A stretch of DNA of 64,000 bases from CAYNRA01 sp046296415 (GCA_046296415.1 JBKBLN010000001.1:1054001-1118000), one strand, 5' to 3'; positions 25,133 to 34,560 are shown, numbered from the stretch's first letter. The notes: generated by a model not told the origin, from the letters alone. Numbers and translations are program-made.

Positions 25133-26038
25133 TTGTTAGCATTGAATGAATTGACTTTTTTTCAGGGGGATCGTTGTCTAATTCCCAAGACTACCATGAC
25201 CCTAGAAAAAGGTAAAATTTGGGCAATATTGGGTGAAAGTGGGGTGGGGAAGTCGACATTTCTTCATTTAATCGCGGGTTTGGTGAATCCAACCTACGGC
25301 ACAATCCACTGGAATGGGCAGTTGGTTAAACCTCCAAAAGATAAGCTGGTTCCGGGACATCCAGACATCCATTTGGTTCGACAAAGCTCAGGCTTGTTTC
25401 CCAATGTTTCGTTACGTGAGAATATTCGCTATGCGCTCCGTTACTACGAGGAAGCATATCGCCAAGAGCGTATGGACTATTTGATTGAAAAAGGGGGACT
25501 TCGCCTTATTCAAAATCAATTACCAAGGGAGGTTTCGGGGGGAGAGCAACAACGTGCAGCTATTTTAATGGCTATGGCCGAACCCCCAGGCGTTTTATTG
25601 CTGGATGAACCCTTCAGCCACTTAGATGGTCGTAATAAGCAAGTGGTTCGTCGGTTGATTTTGGATTTGGTGGCTGAAGAGGACACTTTGGTCGTTTTCG
25701 TGACGCACGACGCCGAAGATGCCCTTTCAACCGCCGATCAAATTTCGGTTTTGGGTGGTGGAGAGTGGATCCAGACAGGAGATTCTCAAACGCTGTATCA
25801 CACTCCTTTAACGCCTTATGTGGCAGGTTTGACCGGTCGATTTTATGAGATTCGAGGTCAAATTTACCGGCCAGAGCAAATCAGGCCAGAGGAAAAAGGA
25901 ATGTTGGTACGCGTGGTAGAATCCATTTACCTAGGTCCTCGGTATTTAATCGAGGCAATGTTGCCTTCCGGAGAAAAAATAGGATGGTATCAAAACGAAT
26001 CCTTGCCCGAACAAACCGAGGTTTGGATTGCTCTGTAA
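25133..26038 (+). CDS. ABC transporter ATP-binding protein without a visible permease
   Basis: The 301-residue ATPase has Walker A GESGVGKST near residue 35, a Q-loop near 86 (LVRQSSGLFPNV), the signature VSGGEQQRAA near 140, Walker B VLLLDEPFSHLD near 158 and the H-loop VTHDAEDA near 193. A C-terminal extension of about 80 residues resembles the TOBE-type regulatory domain of sulfate, iron and spermidine importers. No ATG fits: the frame opens at a TTG (25133), with a second TTG three codons later and a stop just upstream, so the start is non-ATG. No permease or binding-protein gene is adjacent, which is unusual for an importer ATPase. The substrate is unknown. Confidence 0.88.
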   Translation: MLALNELTFFQGDRCLIPKTTMTLEKGKIWAILGESGVGKSTFLHLIAGLVNPTYGTIHWNGQLVKPPKDKLVPGHPDIHLVRQSSGLFPNVSLRENIRYALRYYEEAYRQERMDYLIEKGGLRLIQNQLPREVSGGEQQRAAILMAMAEPPGVLLLDEPFSHLDGRNKQVVRRLILDLVAEEDTLVVFVTHDAEDALSTADQISVLGGGEWIQTGDSQTLYHTPLTPYVAGLTGRFYEIRGQIYRPEQIRPEEKGMLVRVVESIYLGPRYLIEAMLPSGEKIGWYQNESLPEQTEVWIAL

Positions 26039-26039
26039 T

Positions 26040-26570
26040 TTACTCGGCTAATACATAGACAGCATCCAGATTACGACCTTGCCCGTCGTAATCGAGACCA
26101 TATCCGACAACAAATTTGTTTTCTATTTCAAAACCAACGTAGTCCAGGTCAATTTCAGCTTCCAGTGCTTCGGGTTTGTGCAATAGTGTTACGATGGCGA
26201 GTGAAGCGGGTTGTAACCCCAAAATTTGTTGGGTGATTTGTTGCATGGTGAGTCCTGTATCCACAATATCTTCCACCAAGATGATGTGCCGATTCTGAAT
26301 ATCTTCTTGCAATCCTAGGATTTGTTTTACTTGGCCAGTGGAATTCATGCTTTGGTAGGAGGATACACGCACAAAGGTAACCTCACACGGTATTTCTATG
26401 CATTTAAACAAATCACTTAAAAAGACAAATGCACCGTTTAAGACACCAATAAAGAGAGGGTCTTTGTCACGGTAATCGGTATTTAATTCTTGGGCTAATT
26501 CCAGTATTCGTGCCTGGAGTGTTTTGGCTGACAAAAAAGGGACAAAAGATTTATCGCGGATGTGGATCAT
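26040..26570 (-). CDS. hpt: hypoxanthine phosphoribosyltransferase
   Basis: The 176-residue cytosolic enzyme converts hypoxanthine or guanine and PRPP to the nucleotide. The PRPP-binding motif HIILVEDIVDTGLTM (near 96-110) is typical, and the flexible loop segment VRVSSYQSMNSTG and the purine-contacting DYVGFEIENKFVVGYGLDY are present. The ATG at 26570 is preceded by an exact -7 box. Its stop abuts the convergent ABC gene by one base. Confidence 0.93.
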   Translation of the reverse strand: MIHIRDKSFVPFLSAKTLQARILELAQELNTDYRDKDPLFIGVLNGAFVFLSDLFKCIEIPCEVTFVRVSSYQSMNSTGQVKQILGLQEDIQNRHIILVEDIVDTGLTMQQITQQILGLQPASLAIVTLLHKPEALEAEIDLDYVGFEIENKFVVGYGLDYDGQGRNLDAVYVLAE

Positions 26571-26591
26571 AAGATTTCTTTGAAGTCGAGG

Positions 26592-26599
26592 CAAAGATA
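26592..26599 (-). promoter_or_regulatory. Bacteroidota -7 box for hpt
   Basis: TATCTTTG on the minus strand matches TAnnTTTG exactly, 21 bases before the hpt ATG; the -33 region has only TTTC. Confidence 0.55.
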
Positions 26600-26622
26600 C
26601 CAAAAATTATCTGGGAGAAACT

Positions 26623-26667
26623 AAAAAAGAGGGGGGCTGCTTCGATTTCTACGAAGCAGCCCCCCTC
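26623..26667 (-). terminator. intrinsic terminator of the aconitase gene
   Basis: A 16-bp perfect stem (26629-26644 with 26652-26667) around a 7-base loop is followed on the minus strand by TTTTTT (26623-26628). Confidence 0.93.
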
Positions 26668-26685
26668 AATCACCGATCTTGCTAA

Positions 26686-28956
26686 TTACGCTTTTTGCGA
26701 TGCTGCAATTAGATTTAACGCAGATCCTGCCTTAAACCATTCAATTTGAGCTTCGTTGTAGGTATGGTTCACCACAATCTCATCTTTCGATCCATCGGAG
26801 TGATGTGCCACGACGGTAAGTGGTTTGCCTGGTGCAAAAGAAGTTAGCCCAACGATATCAAAGGAATCGTCCTCTTGAATCTTATCGTAGTCGGCTGGAT
26901 TAGCAAAAGTTAAAGCCAGCATCCCTTGTTTTTTCAAGTTGGTTTCGTGGATCCGAGCAAAGGATTTAACCAAGATAGCCCGAACACCCAAATGACGAGG
27001 CTCCATAGCAGCATGCTCACGGGATGAGCCCTCTCCGTAGTTTTCGTCGCCCACGACTAAGCTACCCACTCCAGCAGCTTTATAAGCTCGTTGGGTAGCG
27101 GGTACTTCACCGTATTCTCCGGTTAATTGATTTTTAACTTTATTCGTAGCATCATTAAAGTTATTGACGGCACCGATCAGGAGGTTATTGGAGATATTGT
27201 CCAAATGTCCACGGTATTTCAACCAAGGACCCGCCATCGAAATGTGGTCGGTGGTACATTTACCTTTGGCTTTGATCAATAGTTTTAGTCCAGTTAAGTC
27301 GGTTCCTTCCCATGCTTTGAACGGATCAAGGAGTTGCAAACGATCTGATTTTGGACTAACAATAACTTTGATACTTTTTCCACTTCTAGCAGGTTTTTGA
27401 TAGCCGGCATCTTCAACAGCAAAACCGTTGGGTGGTAGTTCGACACCAAGGGGTGGATCTAGTTTGACCTGCTCGCCGTTTGCATTGGTGAGGGTATCTT
27501 TTGCTGGGTTAAATGTCAGGCTTCCGGCAATTGCGAAAGCGGTGACGATTTCAGGTGATGCCACAAAAGCGTGGGTATTGGGGTTCCCATCGGCACGTTT
27601 TGCGAAGTTCCGGTTGAAGGAGGTAATGATGGAATTGCGCTCCTGTTTTTCAGCTCCATGCCGAGCCCATTGGCCGATACATGGTCCACAGGCGTTGGCA
27701 AGGACAACCCCACCAATTTGGCCAAAAGTGGCAAGAATACCATCTCGTTCGGCAGTAAAGCGAACTTGTTCTGAACCAGGGGTAATGGTGAACTCAGCTT
27801 TGGCTTGAATATTTTTAGAGGCAGCTTGAGCGGCGACCGATGCGGCCCGAGTCATATCCTCATACGATGAGTTGGTACAGGATCCGATCAAACCTACATC
27901 CAATTTCTCAGGCCATTTGTTTTTCTTCACTGCCGCTGCGAATTTAGAAAGAGGCCAAGCCAAATCGGGCGTGAATGGGCCGTTGATCCGCGGTTCAAGT
28001 TTGGAAAGATTAATTTCGATGACCTGATCATAGTATTTTTCTGGATTGTCGATACAATCTTGGTCAGGACGCAAATATTCTTTGATTTTTTTAGCGAGGA
28101 TAGCCACCCGAGCGCGGTTTGTTGCACGAAGGTAATTTTCCATCTTCTTATCAAATCCAAAAAGGGAGGTAGTGGCACCAATTTCAGCCCCCATGTTGCA
28201 GATTGTCCCTTTTCCTGTTGCCGAGAGACGATCGGCTCCGGATCCAAAATATTCTACGATGTAGCCCGTACCCCCTTTTACAGTGAGGCGTCCTGCTACT
28301 TCTAAGATGACATCTTTGGCCGACGCCCATCCTTTCAATGTTCCGGTTAATTTGATACCGATGAGCTTTGGCATTTTAAGTTCCCAAGGCAAGCCTGCCA
28401 TCACGTCGCAGGCATCCGCACCACCTACACCAATGGCCACCATACCCAAGCCACCCGCATTTGGGGTATGGGAGTCAGTACCAATCATCATCCCTCCTGG
28501 AAAGGCATAATTTTCGATCACGACTTGGTGAATAATACCAGCGCCTGGCTTCCAGAAGCCAATACCATACTTATTTGAAACCGAAGCAAGGAAGTCATAT
28601 ACCTCTTTATTGCTTTCGGTAGCTGTTTTTAAATCTTCAGAAGCGCCAATTTTGGCTTGAATCAGGTGATCACAATGGACAGTTGAAGGAACTGCTACTT
28701 TATCCCGTCCTGCTTGCATGAATTGCAATAAAGCCATCTGGGCAGTGGCATCTTGCATCGCCACACGATCTGGGGCAAAATCAACGTAATCTTTACCTCT
28801 TTCAAATGGCTTGGCAGGCACACCATCCCAAAGGTGTGTATATAGAATTTTCTCTGCAAGTGTCAGTGGTCTACCCAATAAATTGCGTGCGGCATCAACC
28901 TTTTCGGGCATTTTGCTGTACACGTCTTTGATCATGTCTAAATCAAAAATCTTCAT
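26686..28956 (-). CDS. aconitate hydratase, mitochondrial-like type
   Basis: The 756-residue cytosolic [4Fe-4S] enzyme isomerises citrate to isocitrate in the citric acid cycle. The cluster ligands are visible as GSCTNSSYED (first Cys) and NACGPCIGQW (second and third). HCDHLIQ, GTDSHTPNAGG and the C-terminal swivel-domain motif GSSREHAAMEPRHLG, with the active-site Ser-Arg, are also present. The length and sequence match the mitochondrial-type aconitase found in Bacteroidota and not the longer AcnA. It is a single-gene unit with a candidate promoter at 29018-29025 and a strong terminator. Confidence 0.95.
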   Translation of the reverse strand: MKIFDLDMIKDVYSKMPEKVDAARNLLGRPLTLAEKILYTHLWDGVPAKPFERGKDYVDFAPDRVAMQDATAQMALLQFMQAGRDKVAVPSTVHCDHLIQAKIGASEDLKTATESNKEVYDFLASVSNKYGIGFWKPGAGIIHQVVIENYAFPGGMMIGTDSHTPNAGGLGMVAIGVGGADACDVMAGLPWELKMPKLIGIKLTGTLKGWASAKDVILEVAGRLTVKGGTGYIVEYFGSGADRLSATGKGTICNMGAEIGATTSLFGFDKKMENYLRATNRARVAILAKKIKEYLRPDQDCIDNPEKYYDQVIEINLSKLEPRINGPFTPDLAWPLSKFAAAVKKNKWPEKLDVGLIGSCTNSSYEDMTRAASVAAQAASKNIQAKAEFTITPGSEQVRFTAERDGILATFGQIGGVVLANACGPCIGQWARHGAEKQERNSIITSFNRNFAKRADGNPNTHAFVASPEIVTAFAIAGSLTFNPAKDTLTNANGEQVKLDPPLGVELPPNGFAVEDAGYQKPARSGKSIKVIVSPKSDRLQLLDPFKAWEGTDLTGLKLLIKAKGKCTTDHISMAGPWLKYRGHLDNISNNLLIGAVNNFNDATNKVKNQLTGEYGEVPATQRAYKAAGVGSLVVGDENYGEGSSREHAAMEPRHLGVRAILVKSFARIHETNLKKQGMLALTFANPADYDKIQEDDSFDIVGLTSFAPGKPLTVVAHHSDGSKDEIVVNHTYNEAQIEWFKAGSALNLIAASQKA

Positions 28957-29390
28957 TTTGACGCGTTATTTTAAAGTAAAAATAAGATAGTTAGGAACGT
29001 TGACCCATAGATCATTTCAAAATTACGAAACAAAAAGGGAAATGAAATAGGATTTTTCTAATTTATGCCGGAAATGGTTTTCAATATTGTACTGATATTG
29101 TTGTAAATAATTGATTATAAGCGTTTAAAGTTGTTAATTTAAATAAATTATAAATAAATTTCTGGCAAATAAGAAGCGAAAAATTCAAATGTTTGTGATT
29201 TTTGCACTTTTTGAAAATTTACAATGCGATTTGTTGATCCCAATATTGAATTATTCCAAGATTTTGAGCCTGATTTCGGCTCTTTCCTGGGATATTCACC
29301 CGATTGACTTGAAACAAAATTTTTGAAGTTTTGCTTATTATTCATGTACTTTGAATCTTCAACACGTTTCTCGAACTGCTTCCACAACAC
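28957..29390. other. 434-base intergenic region between acn and topA
   Basis: This is the only gene-free stretch over 300 bases. It is very AT-rich, especially 29090-29170. On the minus strand TAATTTTG (29018-29025) is an exact -7 box and would give a 5' leader of about 55 bases for aconitase. For topA I see no exact -7 box near its ATG; TTTTG and TACTTTG in 29320-29360 are near misses. I find no DnaA-box cluster, tRNA or convincing small gene. A short minus-strand reading frame covering 29148-29390 looks spurious. Confidence 0.6.
29018..29025 (-). promoter_or_regulatory. Bacteroidota -7 box for aconitase
   Basis: TAATTTTG on the minus strand matches TAnnTTTG exactly, about 62 bases before the aconitase ATG; the -33 element is not clear. 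Confidence 0.45.
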
Positions 29391-31868
29391 ATGGCGAAAA
29401 ATTTAGTAATAGTAGAATCTCCGGCCAAAGCAAAGACCATTGAGGGGTATTTGGGAAAAGATTTTATCGTAAAATCGAGTTTTGGACATATCCGCGATTT
29501 GCCCGAAAAGCAAATTGGCGTGGATGTAGAGAATGCCTTTTCCCCGTCCTATGAAATATCAGCAGATAAAAAGAAAGTTGTCGCTGAACTAAAAAAAATT
29601 GCACAAGATGCAGAGGTATGGTTAGCTACGGACGATGACCGTGAAGGTGAGGCAATCTCCTGGCATTTGAAAGAAGCTCTCGGATTGGCTGATGATACCA
29701 AGCGGATCGTCTTTCGTGAGATCACCAAAAAGGCCATTACGAAAGCGATTGAGCAACCCCGGACCATCGATATCGACCTTGTGAATGCGCAGCAAGCTCG
29801 TCGTATTTTGGATCGATTGGTCGGTTTTGAGCTATCTCCTGTGTTATGGAGCAAGATACGTTTAGGCGGCAATGAGCGGAAAAACCTTTCGGCGGGACGT
29901 GTCCAATCGGTTGCTGTTCGACTCATTGTGGAGCGTGAACGTGAAGTGGAAAGCTTTGATGCCCAATCGTCGTTCAAAGTAGTCGCGCTCTTTCAAGTAG
30001 AAAAAGGGAAAATTTTAAAAGCAGAATTGCCCAAAAACTTTGAAACCGAGCCCGAGGCGCTTGCTTTTTTACAACGGTGCGTAGGAGCTGATTTTTTCAT
30101 CAAGAATCTTGAAGTAAAACCCGGAAAAAAATCACCCGCGGCACCCTTCACGACCTCCACCCTCCAGCAAGAAGCATCCCGGAAATTGAGCTTTTCTGTC
30201 GCCCAAACCATGACGGTAGCCCAAAAATTATACGAAGCAGGATATATTTCGTATATGCGTACAGACTCGACCAATTTATCGGATGAGGCGATTGACAAAG
30301 CCAAGGATCAAATTGCCTCGGCTTATGGGGAAGAGTACATTAAAGTTCGTAAATACAAGACCAAAAATGAGTCGGCTCAAGAAGCACACGAAGCCATTCG
30401 GCCTACAGACTTCAGTCGGTTATCGGCGGGTGCCGACCGAAATGAGAAGCGCCTATACGAATTAATCTGGAAGCGTTCCATCGCCTCTCAGATGGCCGAT
30501 GCCCAAATCGAACGGACGATTGCTACCCTGGGTATTTCAACTACACCCGAGGAGTTAGTGGCCACTGGGGAAGTAATTAAATTTGAAGGATTCCTCAAAG
30601 TATATTTAGAATCAACCGACGAGGAAGACGAAGAAAATAAAGACATGCTTCCACCACTTTCGATCGGACAATCGTTGATTCTCCAACAAATGAAAGCCAC
30701 TCAACGGTATGCTAAACCTCCTGCGAGGTATACCGAAGCGAGTTTGGTTAAAAAATTAGAAGAATTAGGGATAGGTCGCCCATCCACCTACGCACCAACC
30801 ATTTCCACCATCATCAAACGAAACTATGTTCTCAAAGAGGATCGGCCCGGAAAAGAGCGAAATTTTAAAGAGTATACCCTTCAAGAAAATCAGGTAGAGG
30901 AGCGCGTGGGTACCGAGACTTTTGGCACAGAAAAGGCCAAGCTGTTCCCAACAAATATTGGCATGATTGTCAATGATTACTTGGTTGAAAACTTTGATGA
31001 TGTCATCAACTTTCAGTTTACGGCTAAAGTAGAAAGTGGTTTTGATGATATTGCAGAGGGGCGTGTTCCTTGGCAACAAATGATTGCTGGTTTTTATCAA
31101 GATTTTCATGACAAGGTTCAAACGGCCTCTGAAACAAAACAAGAGAAGCGGTTGAATGCCAAAGAGTTAGGTATTGATCCGGATTCTGGTAAGAAGATTT
31201 TTGCTAAAATAGGTAAATTTGGTCCGTATATTCAAGTAGGAGAAAGTACCGATGAGGAAAAGCCGGTCTTTGTCTCGTTGAAAAAAGGGACGCTCATCGA
31301 AAATATTCAGCTTGAAGAGGCAATGGCTCTTCTTAAAGGACCCAAATTGCCTTTGGAGATAGGAATTTTTGAAGATCATGCCCTGGTCGTGAATGAAGGG
31401 CGGTATGGTCCTTATATTCTACATGATGGGAAATATTATAATCTTCCCAAGGGCCAAGATCCTTTACTTGTGACGCAAGAGGAGGCTGTGGCGATTATTC
31501 AGGCAAAGCGAGAAGATCCTTCTAGTGCATTACCCCGGTCGGTGGGTACATGGGAAGGGGAAGAGTTGATTATTGCCAAAGGGCGATTCGGTCCTTATAT
31601 CAAACATGGGAAAAAGAATTATCCTTTAGGTAAAGCCGAGGATCCTTTAACGATATCCGCGGAACGGGTGCAGGAGATTGTATCTGAGAAGAAAGCAGCT
31701 GAGGCAAATAATGTGATCAAAGAATTTTCGGAGAACGAAAAGGTAAAAGTTTTGAATGGCCGGTATGGGCCTTATATTCAAATTGGGAAAAGAAATGTCA
31801 AAATCCCCAAGGATGTGGATCCAGCCGCCTTGACCTTGGAGGAATGTTTAAAATTAGCTGAGGGATGA
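29391..31868 (+). CDS. topA: DNA topoisomerase I
   Basis: The 825-residue type IA topoisomerase relaxes negative supercoils. The Toprim domain opens with LVIVESPAKAKTIEGYLG and has the acidic triad at D81-D83 (ATDDDREGEAISWHL); the catalytic tyrosine is Y288 in ISYMRTDST. In place of the C-terminal zinc fingers of E. coli TopA it has four glycine-rich repeats, each with G(R/K)(Y/F)GPYI (about 605, 665, 725 and 785), the repeat type seen in many Bacteroidota and Actinobacteria. Its stop overlaps the sirtuin start as ATGA, the first of several overlaps in this run. Confidence 0.97.
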   Translation: MAKNLVIVESPAKAKTIEGYLGKDFIVKSSFGHIRDLPEKQIGVDVENAFSPSYEISADKKKVVAELKKIAQDAEVWLATDDDREGEAISWHLKEALGLADDTKRIVFREITKKAITKAIEQPRTIDIDLVNAQQARRILDRLVGFELSPVLWSKIRLGGNERKNLSAGRVQSVAVRLIVEREREVESFDAQSSFKVVALFQVEKGKILKAELPKNFETEPEALAFLQRCVGADFFIKNLEVKPGKKSPAAPFTTSTLQQEASRKLSFSVAQTMTVAQKLYEAGYISYMRTDSTNLSDEAIDKAKDQIASAYGEEYIKVRKYKTKNESAQEAHEAIRPTDFSRLSAGADRNEKRLYELIWKRSIASQMADAQIERTIATLGISTTPEELVATGEVIKFEGFLKVYLESTDEEDEENKDMLPPLSIGQSLILQQMKATQRYAKPPARYTEASLVKKLEELGIGRPSTYAPTISTIIKRNYVLKEDRPGKERNFKEYTLQENQVEERVGTETFGTEKAKLFPTNIGMIVNDYLVENFDDVINFQFTAKVESGFDDIAEGRVPWQQMIAGFYQDFHDKVQTASETKQEKRLNAKELGIDPDSGKKIFAKIGKFGPYIQVGESTDEEKPVFVSLKKGTLIENIQLEEAMALLKGPKLPLEIGIFEDHALVVNEGRYGPYILHDGKYYNLPKGQDPLLVTQEEAVAIIQAKREDPSSALPRSVGTWEGEELIIAKGRFGPYIKHGKKNYPLGKAEDPLTISAERVQEIVSEKKAAEANNVIKEFSENEKVKVLNGRYGPYIQIGKRNVKIPKDVDPAALTLEECLKLAEG

Positions 31869-32554
31869 AACACCATGTCGTTGTCTTGAGTGGAGCAGGA
31901 ATTAGTGCTGAAAGTGGACTCAAGACCTTTCGGGATATGGGAGGATTATGGGAAAGTTATGCCATTGAGGAAGTAGCCACCCCCGAAGCTTGGCAAAAGA
32001 ACCCCGGTCTTGTTCAAGCTTTCTACAATGAACGACGGCGGCAAGCAGCCGAGGCGCAACCCAATGCCGCTCATCTGGCTTTGGCGCAATTGGAAATGTG
32101 GGCCAAGGTTTCGATTATCACCCAAAATGTAGATGATTTACACGAACGAGCGGGGTCATCCTCGGTGTTGCATTTACATGGGGAGCTTCGAAAAGTTCGG
32201 AGTGTTCACAATCCTAATCTAATTCTCGATATCGGTGGGCAAGCCCTTGAAGCGAATGCTATGGGCCCTGACGGATACCCTCTTCGCCCGCACATTGTCT
32301 GGTTTGGGGAAGAAGTACCTTTGTTGTCGAGTGCAGCTAATATTTGCCAAACTGCCGATTTTTTGATCGTGGTCGGCACATCGTTGCAAGTATATCCTGC
32401 TGCCGGCCTGGTCCATGAGGTTTCTCCACACACCCCCATTTTTGTGATTGATCCCTCGGCACCCAAAATAGCATCTACCAATTTGCATTATTTCAGAGAA
32501 TCTGCTACTAGCGGAATCCCTAAAGTTATAGAGTTTTTACAATCGAATTTTTAA
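31865..32554 (+). CDS. cobB: SIR2-family NAD-dependent protein deacylase
   Basis: The 229-residue enzyme removes acyl groups from lysines using NAD. It has GAGISAESGLKTFRDMGGLW (10-29), the catalytic histidine H105 in HLHGELRK, TQNVDDLHERAG and VVGTSLQVYPAAG. Y54 and R57 form the YxxR pair that in class III sirtuins binds succinyl and malonyl groups, so desuccinylase activity is likely. The four zinc-binding cysteines are absent: the region after the catalytic histidine (about 110-145) has none, so this is a zinc-free sirtuin. It overlaps topA by four bases and is one base from trpS. Confidence 0.92.
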   Translation: MKHHVVVLSGAGISAESGLKTFRDMGGLWESYAIEEVATPEAWQKNPGLVQAFYNERRRQAAEAQPNAAHLALAQLEMWAKVSIITQNVDDLHERAGSSSVLHLHGELRKVRSVHNPNLILDIGGQALEANAMGPDGYPLRPHIVWFGEEVPLLSSAANICQTADFLIVVGTSLQVYPAAGLVHEVSPHTPIFVIDPSAPKIASTNLHYFRESATSGIPKVIEFLQSNF

Positions 32555-32555
32555 C

Positions 32556-33533
32556 ATGGCCCGTATTTTAACCGGAATTCAAGCAAGCGGACGTCCGCAT
32601 TTGGGAAATATTTTAGGCGCAATTTTGCCGGCTGTTCGGGTTTCACAAAAACCAGAGAACGAGTCTTTTTTGTTTATTGCAGACCTTCATGCCATGACTA
32701 CCATCAAAAGTGCGGAGGTTATGCAAGCCAATACGCGTGCGGTGGCGGCAGCTTGGTTGGCTTTTGGATTTGACTCCGACAAGAATTACTTTTATCGCCA
32801 ATCTCGATTGGCTGGTTTTCATACCGAGCTTTGTTGGTATTTGAGTTGCCTAACACCCTACCCGATGTTGGCTAATGCCCATTCTTTCAAAGATAAATCC
32901 GACCGACTCGCGGATGTAAACGCAGGATTATTTACCTATCCAGTTCTACAGGCAGCCGATATCGTTTTGTATCAAGCGCATTATGTTCCTGTAGGAAAAG
33001 ATCAAAAGCAACACCTCGAGATGTCTAAAGACATGGCCGAGGCATTTAATCGGACTTACGGAGAGACTTTTGTTTTGCCTGAACCCGTGATTGACGAGCA
33101 AGTCATGACGATTCCAGGAATTGATGGAAATAAGATGTCAAAATCCTATCAAAACTACATTGATATTTTCCTTCCAGAAAAAGAATTGTATTCGGTTATT
33201 AAAAAAATCCAAACCGACTCAACTCCTTTGGAGGAGCCTAAAAATCCGGATACTTGTTTGGTATTTAAACTATACTCCCTCATCGCAGACGAATCTCAAA
33301 TTAACGCGTTGAAAGAGCGGTATTTGGCCGGAAACTTTGGCTATGGACATGCCAAAAAAGAATTATTAGATTTGATTTTAACTCGCTTCGCAGAGGAAAG
33401 GAAGGTATTCAATCATTATTTTGAACATCCCACGGCTTTGGAAGAAAAGTTACAACAAGGTGAAGCAAAAGCAAGATTGATTGCCGAGGAAACCATGCAT
33501 TTGGTTCGGCAGCGAATTGGATTTATCTCATGA
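32556..33533 (+). CDS. trpS: tryptophanyl-tRNA synthetase
   Basis: The 325-residue class I synthetase charges tRNA-Trp. The first signature appears as SGRPHLGNILGA near residue 11 and the second as GNKMSKSYQNY near 194; family segments DLHAMTTI and AADIVLYQAHYVPVGKDQKQHLE are also present. The length is normal. It starts one base after the sirtuin stop and overlaps the PAP2 gene by four bases. Confidence 0.97.
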   Translation: MARILTGIQASGRPHLGNILGAILPAVRVSQKPENESFLFIADLHAMTTIKSAEVMQANTRAVAAAWLAFGFDSDKNYFYRQSRLAGFHTELCWYLSCLTPYPMLANAHSFKDKSDRLADVNAGLFTYPVLQAADIVLYQAHYVPVGKDQKQHLEMSKDMAEAFNRTYGETFVLPEPVIDEQVMTIPGIDGNKMSKSYQNYIDIFLPEKELYSVIKKIQTDSTPLEEPKNPDTCLVFKLYSLIADESQINALKERYLAGNFGYGHAKKELLDLILTRFAEERKVFNHYFEHPTALEEKLQQGEAKARLIAEETMHLVRQRIGFIS

Positions 33534-34078
33534 TGCAACTAGATCATTCCCTGTTCTTTTTCTTGAATGGATGGCATTCCCCTGAATCGGATGTGTTCTG
33601 GGGGATTGTCACCCATCGATTTACTTGGATACCACTTTATTTCATTTTGATCCTTGTAATTCTTTGGAAAGTACCCAAGGGTGGAGTGATCATCGCTTAT
33701 TTTTTAGTTTCGGTTGGCGTAGCCGATCGATTCACTTCGGGATTGATGAAACCCACGTTTAAACGCCTCCGCCCATGCCACAATGTGGAAATGGTAGACC
33801 GAGTCCATGTTATAGGATCGTGTGGAGGGCAGTATGGATTTGCTTCCTCGCATGCAGCCAATACCTTCGCTTTAGCTATGGCCTTTTCCTTGACTTTTCC
33901 TCGCCAAAAACGAATCAAGTACAGTATGTGGGGATGGGCATTCTTGGTTTCGATTAGTCGCGTTTTTGTAGGGGCTCATTTCCCCGGCGACTTGATTGTC
34001 GGGGCACTAGTGGGTGTGTTTTTTTCTTGGGTAATTTTTCGATTAATACAAAGTCGATGGATTAATTATACTCCTTAA
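33530..34078 (+). CDS. PAP2-family phosphatase, membrane
   Basis: The 182-residue integral membrane protein is a type 2 phosphatidic acid phosphatase, probably acting on a lipid phosphate or on undecaprenyl pyrophosphate. The three PAP2 motifs are KPTFKRLRP (motif 1, near 73), ASSHAAN (motif 2, Ser-His in place of PSGH, near 104) and SRVFVGAHFPGD (motif 3, near 141). Five or six hydrophobic helices are seen. It is the last gene of the topA run and overlaps the convergent hypothetical gene by 17 bases. The substrate is not evident. Confidence 0.9.
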   Translation: MMQLDHSLFFFLNGWHSPESDVFWGIVTHRFTWIPLYFILILVILWKVPKGGVIIAYFLVSVGVADRFTSGLMKPTFKRLRPCHNVEMVDRVHVIGSCGGQYGFASSHAANTFALAMAFSLTFPRQKRIKYSMWGWAFLVSISRVFVGAHFPGDLIVGALVGVFFSWVIFRLIQSRWINYTP

Positions 34079-34508
34079 CATCGGCAATTTTGTATTGTCC
34101 TTTTTCCTTCACGATTAAGATGTCTCGTCGATACTTGATTTTATAATCAAGATCAGAAAGAACGACTTTCCACCAAGTACCTCGTGCCTCTGTCTTGAGT
34201 AATTCACATGAAGTGACTCGAATTTTACCAAAATCAGTCCCTGAAACAAAGTAACCTGCACTCATTCCTGCCCGTTTCGTATCAAATTGTTTGGACCATT
34301 TTTTATGGAATTGTTGTGGTGTAATTCCTCCATCCATATCGACAAGCATGGCATCGTTTTTATACGCAACGTAGGTAGACGTACAAAATTTAGATTCGGG
34401 TATGTCCGGATATTGAGAAAAATAGCTCTCCAAGGTTTGTTTTATCCATTGATTGGGCGTAATCGACTGAAAAAGAGGGAATAGGAGTGTTAAAAACAAG
34501 ACATTCAT
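34062..34508 (-). CDS. exported small protein of unknown function
   Basis: The 148-residue protein has an N-terminal hydrophobic stretch (MNVLFLTLLFPLFQS) that suggests a signal peptide. The rest, with TLESYFSQYPDI, FHKKWSKQFD and the C-terminal strands WWKVVLSDLDYKIKYRRDILIVKEKGQYKIADVKEY, resembles the cone-shaped NTF2/SnoaL-like pattern, but the match is by eye and weak. It has no obvious active-site residues. It is convergent with the PAP2 gene and overlaps it by 17 bases. I do not recognise a family. Confidence 0.7.
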   Translation of the reverse strand: MNVLFLTLLFPLFQSITPNQWIKQTLESYFSQYPDIPESKFCTSTYVAYKNDAMLVDMDGGITPQQFHKKWSKQFDTKRAGMSAGYFVSGTDFGKIRVTSCELLKTEARGTWWKVVLSDLDYKIKYRRDILIVKEKGQYKIADVKEYN

Positions 34509-34560
34509 TCGGTTCGTAGATTTTCATCGAAGGTATTATTTTTTACGTAATCTACAAACA

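Noticed and set aside
25133..26038. Frameshift or truncation at the start of the ABC ATPase
   Set aside because: No ATG is available, but the Walker A region is at the normal distance from the TTG start, so a non-ATG start explains the gene.
29148..29390. Minus-strand open frame of 80 codons in the acn-topA spacer
   Set aside because: It lies in AT-rich spacer, begins against the topA start, has a biased Asn/Lys/Ser composition, and shows no recognisable family or promoter.
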